Part shown: positions 32,572 to 44,859 of the stretch, in pieces | Position numbering within the stretch: the stretch's first letter is position 1 | Layout of the letters: the number at the start of each line of letters is the position of its first letter | Source: Xestospongia bergquistia | Taxonomy: Eukaryota; Porifera; Demospongiae; Haplosclerida; Petrosiidae | NCBI GenBank assembly: GCA_963965975.1 | Contig: OZ014420.1 | Coordinates: 4,304,001-4,368,000, forward strand | Length of the DNA stretch: 64,000 nucleotides | Reading direction: 5' to 3' | Program-made: the position numbers and the translations under genes | The notes under the pieces: model-generated | Databases searched by the model: none | What the model was told of the DNA's origin: nothing | The model's input: the letters and a program-made list of their open reading frames with translations, nothing else

Positions 32572-32877
32572 GTTTTGAATTCAATCAAATCAGTTTCATT
32601 GATGTATACATCTGTAATGTCAATATTTTACAGTTATCTTTGTAGAGTGTGCAGTAGTCAATGACAAAGATATGGTATGTCTATGAAGTTGACATTCTTT
32701 AAACTATACCATCTAATATTATAATAAAAGGATGACCACTTAATAACAACTGTTGAGCAGTAGTTCCAATAAAGTCACAGGATCAGGGACAAGAATGTCA
32801 GATATCATATACCTCCATTATAAGTAGTAAAAGATATAAATTCAAGGGTTGTAGAATTTAGAATACAGTCAAGCGTT

Positions 32878-33824
32878 ATGGAATTTTCGACAACTCAAAG
32901 AGGTCCTCGCCCTCTCATCTACTGTTTGCTTCCCAGTAAGCCACAAGAAAGATATGGGAGAGTTTTTACACTACTTAAGACTAAGTCAGAGGAGTTATGC
33001 ACAGAATTAAAGCCTAAAACAATACTCTCAGACTTTGAGCTAAGTATTATTCAAGCAGCACAACTCCCTTTCCCAATGTCAGCACTTAGGGGTTGCTACT
33101 TCAATTCTGGTCAATGCCTTATCAGAAAACTGAAATTCCTTGGTCTACAAACAATTTATAGATAAAATCCTAGCTGAAAAGTTTTATTTGTAAGACTGCA
33201 GCTTTAGCATTTGTTCCACGGCAGTACGTACATTTAACATGGCAAGCTCTGAAGGCTGAAGCTCCACAGAAAATAATGAGACTTGATGACTTTATTAGCT
33301 ACTTCGAGAGTACTTGGCTTGTGGGAAGCTATCCACCATCTTTGTGGAATGTCTTTGAGACAAAATTTGCTAGAGCAAATAACCACATTGAGGGATGGCA
33401 CAGCAAGTTAAAAAAGGCTGTAGGCAAGGCTCATCCCAATGTTTATGAAATTGTTGAAATTTTTAAGAGAGAACAGGGTGTGACAGAAATCACCATTAGT
33501 CAATTGGCAGAGCCTTTCCTCCTAGAAGAGGGAAGAAGTCTACAGACAAAGATAAAAGAATACAAGAACTGAAACAACAATTTTCAGAAAATACAATTAC
33601 TCTTGAAGAGTATGTTCAAGGAATGTCTGGACATACAAACATTTAATCAAAGACAAAATAACTTACTATTATTATTAATTAGTATTATTATTAACAATGA
33701 CTTTAGACAAAATAACTTACTATTATTATTAATTTACAACTTTAGACCAGTTGGCAATGAATTGTGTATTTTAGACAATATAGGATTAGATGAACTGGGA
33801 ATATCCCGAGTGACAAAACCCTAA
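32878..33824 (+). pseudogene. Mutator-like (MULE) transposase remnant
   Basis: Blocks of the MULE domain: PLIYCLLPSK, RVFTLLK, KTILSDFELSIIQAA and LRGCYFNSGQCL (32878-33165). A second frame follows (33276-33572) with LVGSYPPSLWNVF, FARANNHIEGWHSKLKKAVG and HPNVYEIVEIFKREQ. The third part ends LDELGISRVTKP. This order is known from FLYWCH/MULE transposase-derived proteins in many invertebrates. The usual His of the GCFFHF motif is Asn here. Three frames are used, and terminal inverted repeats were not found. Confidence 0.75.
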
Positions 33825-33962
33825 ACAATGATTATTCTTAATTAATGGGTGTGGTCACTTACTAAGAGTGCCTCATCTGTTAGTGTCAGTACATCATCAA
33901 AATTTACGTATGTAATATTGGAAGTCCTTGACCAATAAATTGAAGAGCTTCTTGAGTTAACT

Positions 33963-33991
<29 letters not shown>
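33963..33991. repeat. (AG)n microsatellite
   Basis: About 14 AG units. Confidence 0.85.
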
Positions 33992-33994
<3 letters not shown>

Positions 33995-34709
33995 TATCAT
34001 TGCTTACAATGACATAATAATAATTAACCTGTGTACATCTTGATAGATCTAAATGTATAAATTTACGACATCCTTTACCAACCATTATAGATTGGAGTCC
34101 TTTACCAGTAAATTGAGTACAATGAGCTAAACTTAGATAGTTTAGACTAATACAATATCTAAGAGAGAGAGAATAAAGTTATATTACTTGTTTTATGATC
34201 AAATAAAACAATATTAATTACTTTAACTTAGAAATTACTCAGAGGAGAGAAATCAATCTAAATATATAAATAAAGTATATCACTATATTATAACACCAAA
34301 TACAAGTATTTTATTCCACAGTCTTGTATCTTCAGTCATCTCTCTCCATGAACGACATACTTGAGCAGATCAACAGACTCCTTGTATACCAACATGACTA
34401 AAGATCTGGATAACAAAGTCGACATGATTATAACAAGTTAATATGTACCTTTATACTGACATCATGTGGAAAGAGAGAAATGAGGTCTTCAGTCTTAGGC
34501 CAATACCATCCCTCGTCTTCATTGTCATGTTCACCACATCTTCTGTTCAAGAAAAATTGCTTTGCTTTGTGAGATTCTTAAGTATCTTTCTTCCAGGATT
34601 GAAATAAAGTCTTCTTAATATGAAGTTGAAATAATTTGATCAAAAGACCAATAGCTTTCTCTTCTCTTTCTTTTCATCACAGAATAATTGTAAGTATCAG
34701 TTAAGACAG

Positions 34710-34898
34710 TGGTAACTAAGATAAGTACACTGTAAACTAAGATAGGTACATTGGTAACTAAGGTAAGTACATTGGTAACTAAGATAGGTGGTACATTGGT
34801 AACTGATAGGTAATTCATTGGTAGCTAAGGTAAGTACATTGGTAACTAAGGTAGGTCCATTAGTAACTAAGGTAAATACATTGGTAACTAAGGTAGGA
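34710..34898. repeat. Minisatellite, about 20-bp unit
   Basis: Nine or ten variants of ACATTGGTAACTAAGGTAGT lie between exon-like pieces of the F-box gene. Confidence 0.85.
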
Positions 34899-36339
34899 GA
34901 TACAATTAGTATATTAGTTCTTAATAAAGAAGGATAAATGCCATTTAGTAAAGATGGTACGACCATATTTGGAAGCATAATAACGTCAAGGTCTTTGTAA
35001 CTTTTTCAACGTAACTTCATTTTCTTCTCTAACAAGTAGGTGATATTGAACCCATGCCCTATAATTAAGAATAGTATTAATAAGAGGAAATTTAAAGGTT
35101 TCTAAATATCCATAATAAAGGTGAAATAATTTCTTACAATGAACATTTCTTCAGTGGGTAGATCTGTCTCATCCATTATAGAGTCCAACATTCCACGATG
35201 TAAGAGAGAGTGTTGAGGTCGTAATGATGGATCAATAAACATGTCCCTACAAAACAATAGAAACTGACCTATACCACATATAACTGACCACTGTATATCT
35301 GAACATCCTTGATCTTTAATTTGGAGCAAGCTATTCTCCACAAACTCCCGAGGATTATCTGGTAGCTTGATAGTTAGACCACTAATGAGGGCCTACAAAG
35401 ATACCATCATGCAGAACTGTAGGTATTTGAGCTTAAAACTGAGCTATGACAATAACCAGTCCTTCTTTTAACAGACATAATGTTCATCAAATGTTTTTTT
35501 GGTTTTTGTTTTTGTTTTTCCATTACAGCATCTCTGTTTAAATACTATTCTCTCTCTGTTCTAATTCACTACGAGATGGTGAGTACATAGATGATTGTTG
35601 TGATGTGTGGAAGGAGTATATGACATAAGTGAATGTAAACCCTAATAAGGGATCTAGAATGGATGGGGGACAGAGAGTTTAAAAGAGGGTCACATGTGTG
35701 ATCTACAGAGAGACAGTGTTAACATGTTTTTTTAACATATCAATCAGTACATTATCACATATTTTAGTTATTATTAACATATAGTATGGAATACAATGGA
35801 CACGGACATACTTATATAACCAAAAGCAATTAGACTTGTCTCAAATCTATCATCTCTTTCTTCTCTCCATGTACGAGACTTTGCCAGAAATAGTTGAGGC
35901 TTTGGAGTGCTAGTCTTGTCCTTCTATACATACAATAACTAGTAATATAACTAGTAACTACTATGTGTGATGTGTATGATCTATTAGGACTGTTTTAGTA
36001 CATATATCATCTTGTTGTGTATACATAACTACTGAGCTATTTATGTCACTATATACATTGTGTATAAGCATAACAAAAAACTTAGGAAACTCATTGTGTA
36101 CATGCTGTGTTATCCAACAGCAAATAAGTCCAACCCAAACAGATTTTGGCAAACTGAGCATACGCAGATTGTAAAAATTTGCTATTATGTAGATTTTGTT
36201 GATCACTCCCTTCGTTTTGCCATTCTTTGAGTCTGCTTAATTGTATGATGACTTGGTATTCATGGTAAACACAGTTTCTTGATAAAGTGTTTTATGAACA
36301 TGTATTAACTTGTCATCCTCTTTTATTATACATTAGATA

Positions 36340-37320
36340 TTACCACTATGGACAGTGAACAACAGCAAGACCAATCATCAACAGACTTCTTATCAGGTAC
36401 ATGTACACTAATATAGAGATAACTATGTACCTAATGTAAACAGAGAAGATAAAGCTATTGGATAAAGCAAATGAAGTAAAGACATTTGAGATAAAACAGT
36501 TAACAGGAAAGACAGAAGGTGAGCTATTGTACTTTTAGTAGTACAAACCATGTCATGGTTATGTTCTATTGCTACTGTTAAGGTATTAACAAAGAATAAG
36601 AAAACACTGAGAAAAGTGAGGATCAACCTAACACTGTAGAAGACAACACATCAGATGAAGAAGATAGTAGTTCACAGAAAAGTGATAACTCATATTTCAG
36701 TGAAAATAGTAAAACAGATGATCATATAGATCCAAAAACTAATGAAATTAATCTGCAAGTTTCTAATTATGAAGGTAAAAGAACATATCTACCCAACATC
36801 CTATGTTAAGAATCACAAAAAGTTAAAAATGAAACAAACAGTGATAAAGATTCAGATTAACATGTTTCTGACAATAAAGGTATTCACTGACAAATAGATA
36901 TTTCATTATGGAAATTTATCTATTTACTTTTAGAAAGTGAAATCTTGGAAAGTGATGAAGTTCAAAATAAGCCATTGCCAAAAACTGAGATGACAATCAG
37001 TGCTTCAGATAATGGTATAAAACAATATTCTTATTTTTAAAGTAACAGAATATGCATATTATAGCTGCAGGTGAACTAGCTAAAAAGCTCATACATACTT
37101 TTGTAAAGTTTATTATGAAGAGAAAGCTATGTTGGAGTGGCAAGTCATGTTTGTTGTTGTAAAAAATCTTGATGCACTTCAGCAGGCAATAATATCATAT
37201 TTTATATGATTTACATGTATAATTTTACTGCAGTATATTAAGAAGCATCATCCTCATGCTGAGGAATGTATCACAAAAGAATGTTGAGTTTGATGTTCAA
37301 AAATATCATCATAATTAACT
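36340..37320 (+). pseudogene. 5' exons of a ZU5/Death-type NLR-like gene, copy 1
   Basis: Exon-like pieces with GT/AG edges: about 36344-36395 (MDSEQQQDQSSTDFLS), 36597-36773 (acidic, EDNTSDEEDSSSQKSDNS), 36935-37013 (ESEILESDEVQNKPLPKTEM) and about 37063-37330 (AGELAKKLIHTFVKF, IKKHHPHAEECI). The first exon is duplicated at 39060-39122. The last resembles the DYLAQMIYEG...FIVAKHLNAL exon at 41224. The block is therefore one half of a local duplication. Frames are broken inside the last exon. The family link comes from the downstream copy. Confidence 0.5.
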
Positions 37321-37499
37321 CGTGGTTGGAAAATTATACCTCAGAGGATACCTATGATTGTAAGAAATATATCTCCTTAAATTACTATAACTTTAATCTT
37401 TAATCGTGAATAATTATATAGTATTTCTCATGAAGTAATCCATTATTAAATTATTAATCTCTTATACATTTATAATGTTCTGATATTTTTTAAAGAAAG

Positions 37500-37710
37500 C
37501 ATGTTTGAAGATTAGGTGAATTTTAGGAAAACAAAAAATTTGACGAATAGATTGGCTAAAGCGAACTATATTGCTAACTTGGCAAGGAAAATGAAAAATG
37601 AAGCACCCAAGTTTTGGAGGCAGGTAAATTTTATTTCTGGTAGAAGTAAATCTCATCTAGCTGATTATCAGTATATGCCTGATGAACAGTCATATACAAC
37701 AGCTTGATTG
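37500..37710 (+). pseudogene. Possible LINE fragment
   Basis: The frame RKTKNLTNRLAKANYIANL...NEAPKFWRQVNFISGRSK resembles the linker between endonuclease and RT in Jockey-type LINEs (KFWR.vn.ltGr). It is short and isolated, so this stays a guess. Confidence 0.3.
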
Positions 37711-39054
37711 AGTTTAGTAACCTACATCAAGATGAGAGAAACTCTGTGGAGGTTGGCAAGCTGCTTTAATCCATGTAAAGGCATTAAGTTTGGCTACTTT
37801 TACAAAAGATATGTCTCCTATTTGAGACAAATAGTATGGATTTTCATGCCATTCATCTGCTTTTTTGGAAAACAAGTAATTAAGGAGCACATCTGAAGCT
37901 TTATCTAATGTTTTGTGGTTAGATAAAATGAATAAACTCCTCAAATGTCACTTTAGTACATAGCCCAAAATAATGAAGAAAAGATAACCATAAATCCACG
38001 AAGAAAAAAGTAATGGTAGAGTAATAAAAATGTTTACATATATCATTACAAAGTACATGTCAATAGCTATAGGAATAGTTTAAATCCACATGTCATTTTG
38101 TATATCAGGCAAGCTGTAGGACTGTGTATATAGGGATGACCCACATTGTTCAATCATGCCATGGAACCTCCTTATGAAATTTTGTTGTCTAAAATGAATT
38201 TCTACTTGATTAAATACCTGCACACTCTGAATTATGAAATCTCCTTATTTTGTTGACAAATTATTTAATGTTGTTAGGAGAATTGCCTTCTCATAAGAGA
38301 AAGTTGTTGTGCCCAATGATATCAATGACATTACGTCTGTTGAGAAAATCTCTAGCCAATTCCCCATACTCTTTCTTTAACTTAGGGATCAATATATTCA
38401 TTGTATACTGCTGGCTTGAATATTATCTTTGCCATTTTATAGTTTAACAATTATTGATGAAGTGAGAATAACATAGCTTATGTAATTGAATATCAAATTA
38501 CAAGAAAGATATATTTTGTAACCTCAAAATGTCATTAGTGTATAAACTTAGCATATTCTTTAATGAGATTCATAAACTATCGAAGGTGCAAGAGTGTTGA
38601 TGTATAAGATTCATAGTCATAATTTTGATTAGGGGCTGTTTCCATATAACACATATAAAGCATTAGTTCCTTTTCTGTGTGACAACTAGTGCCATACAGT
38701 CCTATAATCATTTTGGTCCATGTGCTTACTATATATATATATTAATTTTCTGTGTTCATTTGTTAATTTTTTGTTTATGTGACAATTGAAAGTGCCAAAT
38801 GAAATTAAACTGTATTATTTAACAACCTACACATATAGCAACCGACAAATATTATTAATGCTAATTGTGAGTGCTATGATGATGAGTATGACTGATCATG
38901 CTAGTTTTCTATGTTTGTATCTATAAGATAATGATTAATACCTAGCTGCTTTAATCATTTTAGAAGTAATGTTTTCTAACCAATCCTCCCACCATATATC
39001 TGGCATTCATCTATCCTAGCTTCATGTTCTTTCAAGTTTGAAATGACTTTTTAA
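37711..39054. other. Stretch without a recognised gene
   Basis: On the minus strand there are two open pieces of unknown origin: 37944-37714 (KKADEWHENPYYLSQIGD) and about 38420-38280 (LIPKLKKEYGELARDFLNRR). They could be parts of one decayed gene. Nothing else stands out. Confidence 0.35.
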
Positions 39055-42000
39055 TGTATTAGATTATACTACTGTAGACAGGGAACAACAAGGAAAGCAA
39101 TCATTAACTGACTTTTTATCAGGTAAATAGATATATGTTAACTGAGATACATAACTGTGCACCTAATATAAACAGAGAAGTTGAAATTGTTGAATGGAAT
39201 GATTAAGGCAAAGATATTAGAAATAATGAAAGAGAAAGGTGACTTATAGTGCTGTTAGTAGTACACATCATATATCAGTATGTTTTATAACTATTGATAA
39301 AATATTAGCAGAGAAACAAGAGGAGATTGAGTAATTTACCAGAGAGAAAGAAGGTAAGATATAATATTAGCAGTATATGATGATTACTTAGCGCTAGATG
39401 GAACTTATATTATAGTGTACAATCACTGGATAACTTGATAAAGATAAATAAAACAGTCTATAATTCTATAATTCAACACAATGCTATGCTATATATAATG
39501 GCCTTGTTATGTATTGGTTACACACCAAGATAAAAGTTTATACTGAATTTATCAAACCAGATTTTACAGGTTTGGTCACGCAGTAGAAAGCATACTGAGG
39601 TCAACCAATTTTATTAGGCAAGTTGGTAAAAGAAAAGTAGAATAATAATAATCACTATTACTATTATTTTGTGATCATAAAGTACTTTTCAAGAAAGATA
39701 TATTTTAGTTTTTTTGTCTTAGGTAGATTATTTCAATATACAATGACAAACAGTAGTTTTGACATTGTCATAGTCGACTACTATATTGCTTGCATCTACT
39801 GTCTGCCTAACATAGTAGCCAGAACTCTGTTCTTTGTTGACATTAATATTGTACAACCAATTAATTTCACTATAAGAAAGATGTTCTTAGTGCTGAAAGT
39901 ATCAGTTATTTATTAAATGCTTTTATATATTTACTGCAATTTTCTTTGTTTATAGAAACATTTCAACAAATGCTAAATGGTATAAAGCATAAATAAAAGG
40001 AGATGAATGAGTTAATGAAAGTTGAGAAAAAATGAGTAGTATGAAGACAAAAGAAATAGAGAAATTAAAAGGTACGAAAGATTATTAGTCAAATATAAAT
40101 TGTATACACAATCTCCATAATTTACATGTAACTTGTATTGTGTTTTGTATTATTAAGAAAATGAAAAGTTGTTCTCTAAGTTTAAAGAAAAAAAAAGAGA
40201 TAGAAATGTTGTCTAAAAGAGAGACATCACAATATTATATGTCTTACTTCCATTGTATTTGTACCTTTACTTAATTGACAGCAGTTGCAATGGAGATAGT
40301 AAGTGTACAGACAGAGGTAATGGAGCTATCAGTGCGTAAACAAGATGTGTTTATTCAATTTAACTATCTCATCCCATCAAATGGTATATTGACAACAACA
40401 TAATGGATTATTTTTAAATGTCTGCCTTTTAGATACTCTTAAAGGTGTTTGTATTGAAAATGATAAATTATTCCTAATTCAAGGAGACTCTCTTCAGTTC
40501 AAGGCACTTTATCTTTAACAGACACCTGTGAATTGTCCGTGGCAGCACTGATTTGTGGACAGCTTCAATTACCTGAGGAAACTGAGTTGATCAGTGCTTT
40601 ATATCATATAAATGTCTCTAAGCCATTACTTAAATCAATAAAATTAGAGTGCACATCTAGTCACTAAAGATCATAGAAGTTGTTTAAGTTTTGCTACAGC
40701 TTCTATTCAACAATCTACTACTCTTCCTTACAAGTTTCAACTACAAAAAGGGGGACAGTTCAATCCTGGTAATCAATATGGTAGCATGAGTCTTACTCAT
40801 TTTTGCTTAAAAGCTATTGTTAAATCTTGGACTGATTCATTATGGAGTAAAAGTGTATTACCACAGGAGATACCTTCATTAATTCAATCCATTGACTTGA
40901 TTGGAGGGTCTGAATTAGAAAACTTAACTAACTATGGAAGACTTTCCATTAATTAAGCCTCTGCTCCAAAACCTTCAGACCTGTTGTCAGAGTCCAGTAA
41001 TGATGTCCCTGATATAGCAAGTTTAGAATGCATACAAGGTAATAAACGTGCAGAAAACGAGTTGATACATAATATTTCTTCAGATAACTCAACAATTAAA
41101 TTTGAACGAAGAGGCTGTGGACAAAGTACATACTTTGCCTGGTAATGAAGCTGAAATCAAGCAAAGAAAAGGTAACCAGTTATTTTTTATATTGTTAAGA
41201 TGTTAATCAATGTCTCCCTTTAGACAGTTCTACTGATATTGACTATTTGGCTCAGATGATATATGAAGGATGTAAGAACAATGAATGGTTAATATGCTTT
41301 ATAGTAGCTAAACATCTCAATGCTCTGACTGAGGTAACTGCATTGCAAACATTTCTTTTTAATATACAGTATATAAAGACTTCTCTTCAACATCATATTG
41401 AGGAGGACAAATGTCTATGCTTTACATTTCAAGATAGTGATAGTAACATTGAATTAGTCCTTAATGAAAAACAAAGTATCCTTACAATGGATGGAGTGTC
41501 ATTTCTCATGTAAATCCTTCAAGGGTATGTATATGAAGTGCTATTATAAAAACATACTAAAACAAATATAGATATGTAAGAGTGTAGTGGAAAGTTTTGG
41601 TGCTCAAAACCTTCAATCTGTCCCTTCTAGACTGATCACAATATTTGCTGAACAAGGAACTAATACAGTTACACAATTAAAATATTGTGTACCATTAAGA
41701 GGAGTCAATGCTGATGACATGGAGCTATATCTGATATGATCACTTGAAGATGGTTAGTACTACCTTATAGTTTATACTTTGTATGTATACTTGTTTGGAA
41801 TAGTGTCAATTACAACATTAGAGGCCAATGAAAGTATTCCTGCTCAAAGAGATATAGGTATTACATTCAAAAATTGTCACAATGTACATGTATATTGCCA
41901 AGCCATCTGATTAAAACATAAATATGAACATTAACTAACCATTCTATTATAATTGATCTATTCTGTCTGATTTATTACTAACAGCCCCATATTTGTGTTT

Positions 42001-42300
42001 ATATTCTAGATGGTACTCTGAACCCTGATGTAGCTAGACAACCTTTACCTAAATGTACCAATGCTATTGTTGAATCAGCTATTGAGCCCATTGCTCTAGC
42101 AAAGAAATTGTATGAAGAAGTTATTTCTGAGGCTGTTTACAAATTGTAAAAGACAAGAAAACTGGAGCTACTGGTGCGGAACGTCTCGAGCTGATTCGTG
42201 ACATGTCAAACTTAATGCTAATGCCTTTATGATTTTTCTGGATATATTGAGAGATGATAGTTTAAGACTTGGCTAATAAAATCATGTCAAAATATAAAGG
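39055..42300 (+). pseudogene. ZU5-domain NLR-like gene, main exons, broken
   Basis: The first exon copy at about 39060-39122 reads DYTTVDREQQGKQSLTDFLS. About 40283-40381 reads VSVQTEVMELSVRKQDVFIQ. About 40434-41165 is a decayed ZU5-like exon: DTCELSVAALICGQLQLPEE, ALYHINVSKPLLKSIKLE, FATASIQQSTTLPYKFQLQK, GSMSLTHFCLKAIVK. About 41224-41525 has DYLAQMIYEGCKNNEWLICF and DDxxxL-type helices. About 41570-41750 reads SVVESFGAQNLQSVPSRLIT. About 42008-42290 reads DGTLNPDVARQPLPKCTNAI and RLELIRDMSNLMLNAFMIF. I know this block order from large innate-immune-like gene families of sponges and cnidarians. Stops and frame changes are numerous, for example in the ZU5-like exon after 40515 and at 42148. 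Confidence 0.6.
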
Positions 42301-42658
42301 TACAATACATTAACTTTAATCCTTTCTTTAGTAATACTCTTTCTGTTTCAGAATTAGAAGTTCACAACAATAAACAGTTGTAAAGTATTATGTTAACTTT
42401 CGAATTGAATTAATGAGTACATGCAATTTCCAGTCATACTACCACAATAACCTATGTGCTAAACTAGTGTATGATGTGATCATTTTATTCTGTACAAATA
42501 GAATGTGCCAACAAGCTACATTAGATATATAAATCTTGTATATTAGGATAATGAGTGACCTTAGAACAGTGTAAGAAAATGATTCTCTCTCGATTGTATC
42601 TTGCTGCAAACCATAAGTTACTGAGCATGTGCAGATTGTATTAGCAAACCCAAACATA

Positions 42659-44575
42659 GCCTCGTCCCTAGGCGCTCACACAGAAAAGAACACCTTGTAA
42701 GTACTGTTTGTGCATCCATGTAATTACTGAAGTAATGAAGATCCTCAATGCTGTTGTGCATCTGGAAGTTGTACCTGAAGTATTGAAGTGTGGTGTCACA
42801 GGGCCCATCTATAAGGGAGGCAGGAAGGATCCTTTGAAGGTCGACAGCTACAGAGGGTTACACTCACATCTATGCTCTCCAAAGTTCTGGAATTCTTGCT
42901 ATTAGGACATCTGGAGTTGTCTTTATGGAAGCAGGTCTGTTCCACATTAACCAATCTGCTTACAGGAAAGCAGTCTCTTGCGATGATGCCATTTTTGCTA
43001 CACAAGAGGTTTTTGCTAAATACCTTAGAGGTGGTAGTTGTGTATATATGTGCCTGTATGTCTTGCAGAAAGCATTCGACTCTGTTGAATATCCAGTGTT
43101 GTTAGAGAAGCTGTTTGATGTTGCAGTGAATGGTAAGATGTGGAAACTCTTGAAGAGCTGATACGATGGATGTTCCTGCAAAGTGAGGATGGATGAGATG
43201 CTATCTGAGATTTTTTGGGTGGAGAGAGGTGTGAAGCAGGGGTCGGTGCTGTCCCCAGCACTCTTTTGGTGATGGATCCCCTTCTCAGGCAGGTGCAGGC
43301 ATCTGGTGTGGGTTTGACAGTCAACAATTTCTATTCTGGAGTTTTCCTCCATGCTGACGATGTCAGAACTTTAGCAACAAGTGAGGGATCTTTGGACTGT
43401 CAGGTAGCTTTGGTGAAAGCATTTTCTAAGGAAAACCTTTTAAAATTGAATGTTAGTAAAGGTGACATCATACTCTTTTCAAGTCAAAAGGGTATTGCTT
43501 TTCCAGTATATGACGTGGAAGGGCCCATCATGCCAGCTGGGGACATAGGAAAATTTCTGGGTTACTGGTGGAGGGGAGACCTATTGGCATCTACATCTAT
43601 GGACAAGAACATCAGGAAAGCCCGTCGTGCTTTTTTCCACTTTGGTAGCATTTGTGCAATTTCAGGTTGATGTTAGTCCATTGTCTTCAAGAACTGTGCT
43701 GGAGTCATGTGTTATGCCAGTCTTATTATTTGGATGTGAGAATTGGATCTTGATGGAGACCTTATCACAGAAACTGGAGGCCTTTCAGGGCGAGCTAGTG
43801 AACCAAGTACTAGAGTGGCCGAGGCATCACTCTAATACTGCAGCTATTACGGCTTTGGAGGTTCCAACAATGAGGTACTGAATTTGGGTAAGAAGGCTAG
43901 GCTTTCTCCATCGTGTCGTTGAGAGTAATCCTGTCAGCCTGACTGGACGTGTGATGCTGGCACTCTGTGGTGATGCTGATTCGTTATGTTCTTGAGCTTG
44001 ATAAAAAGAAGCATGCAGACAAATGCTTGGAGAAAGCCCCTATGGTTGCAGAGGTCTCAGTGCTGAGTAGAGCTCTGAGGCAATCACCCATGTCATCTAT
44101 GTGACGTTGCTTCACCTCCTGAGTTATCAGAATGACGAATCAATATGCTTCCTTTATTTTGATAACGTTTTATCACTACTCTAGTTCTATCATTCCTGAT
44201 GGATCACAAACTAGGTTTTGGCTTCAAACAGTCAAATATGTTGTTTGTTCAGAGACTTAGTCCAAGCAAATGAGCGTTAACACTTGTTTAGTAAAATTGG
44301 AATCCAAAATGATTTGGCATCATGAATAACAGGTTGATCCATCATTAGAGGTACTAAAGGACTTATTATCAACACAGAACAGCTCTTGTCAGTGCCAAAC
44401 AAGACCAAGCTTGTGATCCATCATGAATAAGATGACTTGGAAATGCAATATCTTTCCAAAACCATTTGGTGATCACACATAGGGATCTTTTTGTCATATT
44501 TATACAGCTTCAACGAACAAAAAGCTTTTTGAAAAAAGCATATTAAGTCTTCCTAGTCTACCTAGGGTATGAGAC
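42659..44575. mobile_element. TA-flanked inverted-repeat element, copy A (hosts a LINE)
   Basis: The left end GCCTCGTCCCTAGGCGCTCA and the right end ...CCTAGGGTATGAGAC are imperfect inverted repeats, each next to TA. The same ends and the same inner sequence (here 44127-44545) occur in copy B at 60881-61543. A LINE fills about 42705-44125. The family is non-coding and MITE-like; TA duplications suggest mobilisation by a Tc1/mariner-type transposase. Confidence 0.55.
42705..44125 (+). mobile_element. Non-LTR retrotransposon fragment (LINE 3)
   Basis: RT blocks in several frames: VTGPIYKGGRKDPLKVDSYRG, INQSAYRKAVSCDDAIFATQ, QKAFDSVEYPVLLEKLF, ERGVKQGSVLSPALF, GVFLHADDVRTLA with the catalytic ADD, then LESCVMPVLLFGCENWIL and HHSNTAAITALEVPTMR near 43690-43880. 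No endonuclease part is seen, so it is 5'-truncated. The clade is not placed. It has at least four frame changes. It is nested in inverted-repeat element copy A. Confidence 0.7.
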
Positions 44576-44859
44576 TACTCGAAATGATTGCCACTCCTTT
44601 GGCTTTTCAGTTACAAAACAATCCTTTTCAAACATGATGACGAAACATGGTAAATTACCTGTGGAATCATGTAAGCGGTTACCGAATGATTGATCTGTAT
44701 GTTAGAACATGTCCAGGAGAGGGACCTGGTGTTTTATCTTACATCACTAACCAATTATTTTTTAAAAATGTCATAGCTACGATATCTTTTTAAAATTTTA
44801 ATTAGTTCACATTTTGTCTTTTTTAAAATTTTAATTAGTTCATATTTTGTCCCTACACT

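Larger units (their letters stand above)
28467..32600 (-). mobile_element. CR1/Jockey-type LINE, nearly full length
   Basis: On the minus strand the order is ORF1 with a PHD finger (about 32571-31530), then ORF2 with an APE endonuclease and reverse transcriptase (about 31500-28725). A (ATT)n tail on the plus strand at 28467-28492 closes the 3' end. Short tandem 3' tails and a PHD-type ORF1 are typical of the CR1/L2 side of the Jockey superfamily. Both ORFs carry a few frame breaks, so this copy is dead. Confidence 0.85.
33880..35940 (-). pseudogene. F-box / leucine-rich-repeat gene (FBXL13-like), broken
   Basis: Minus-strand exon-like pieces, from the 5' side. About 35935-35825 reads WREERDDRFETSLIAF. 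About 35392-35298 reads ALISGLTIKLPDNPREFVEN. About 35246-35141 begins with DMFIDPSLRPQ. About 35049-34972 reads AWVQYHLLVREENEVTLKKL, then TGA. About 34560-34447 reads EDLISLFPHDVSIK and is followed by 34415-34317, VCRSWREMTEDTRLWNKI, together making an F-box. LRR pieces follow near 34160-34030 (LNYLSLAHCTQFTGKGLQSI, HLDLSRC) and 33960-33905. F-box proteins recruit substrates to SCF ubiquitin ligases; FBXL13 is also a ciliary dynein-regulatory-complex subunit. In-frame stops occur in the F-box and before RYYAS. The orthology is tentative. Confidence 0.5.

Noticed and set aside
39671-39916. Hydrophobic 81-codon frame as a small membrane protein
   Set aside because: It lies between decayed exons in AT-rich DNA and has random-looking hydrophobic content, with no promoter or homologue.
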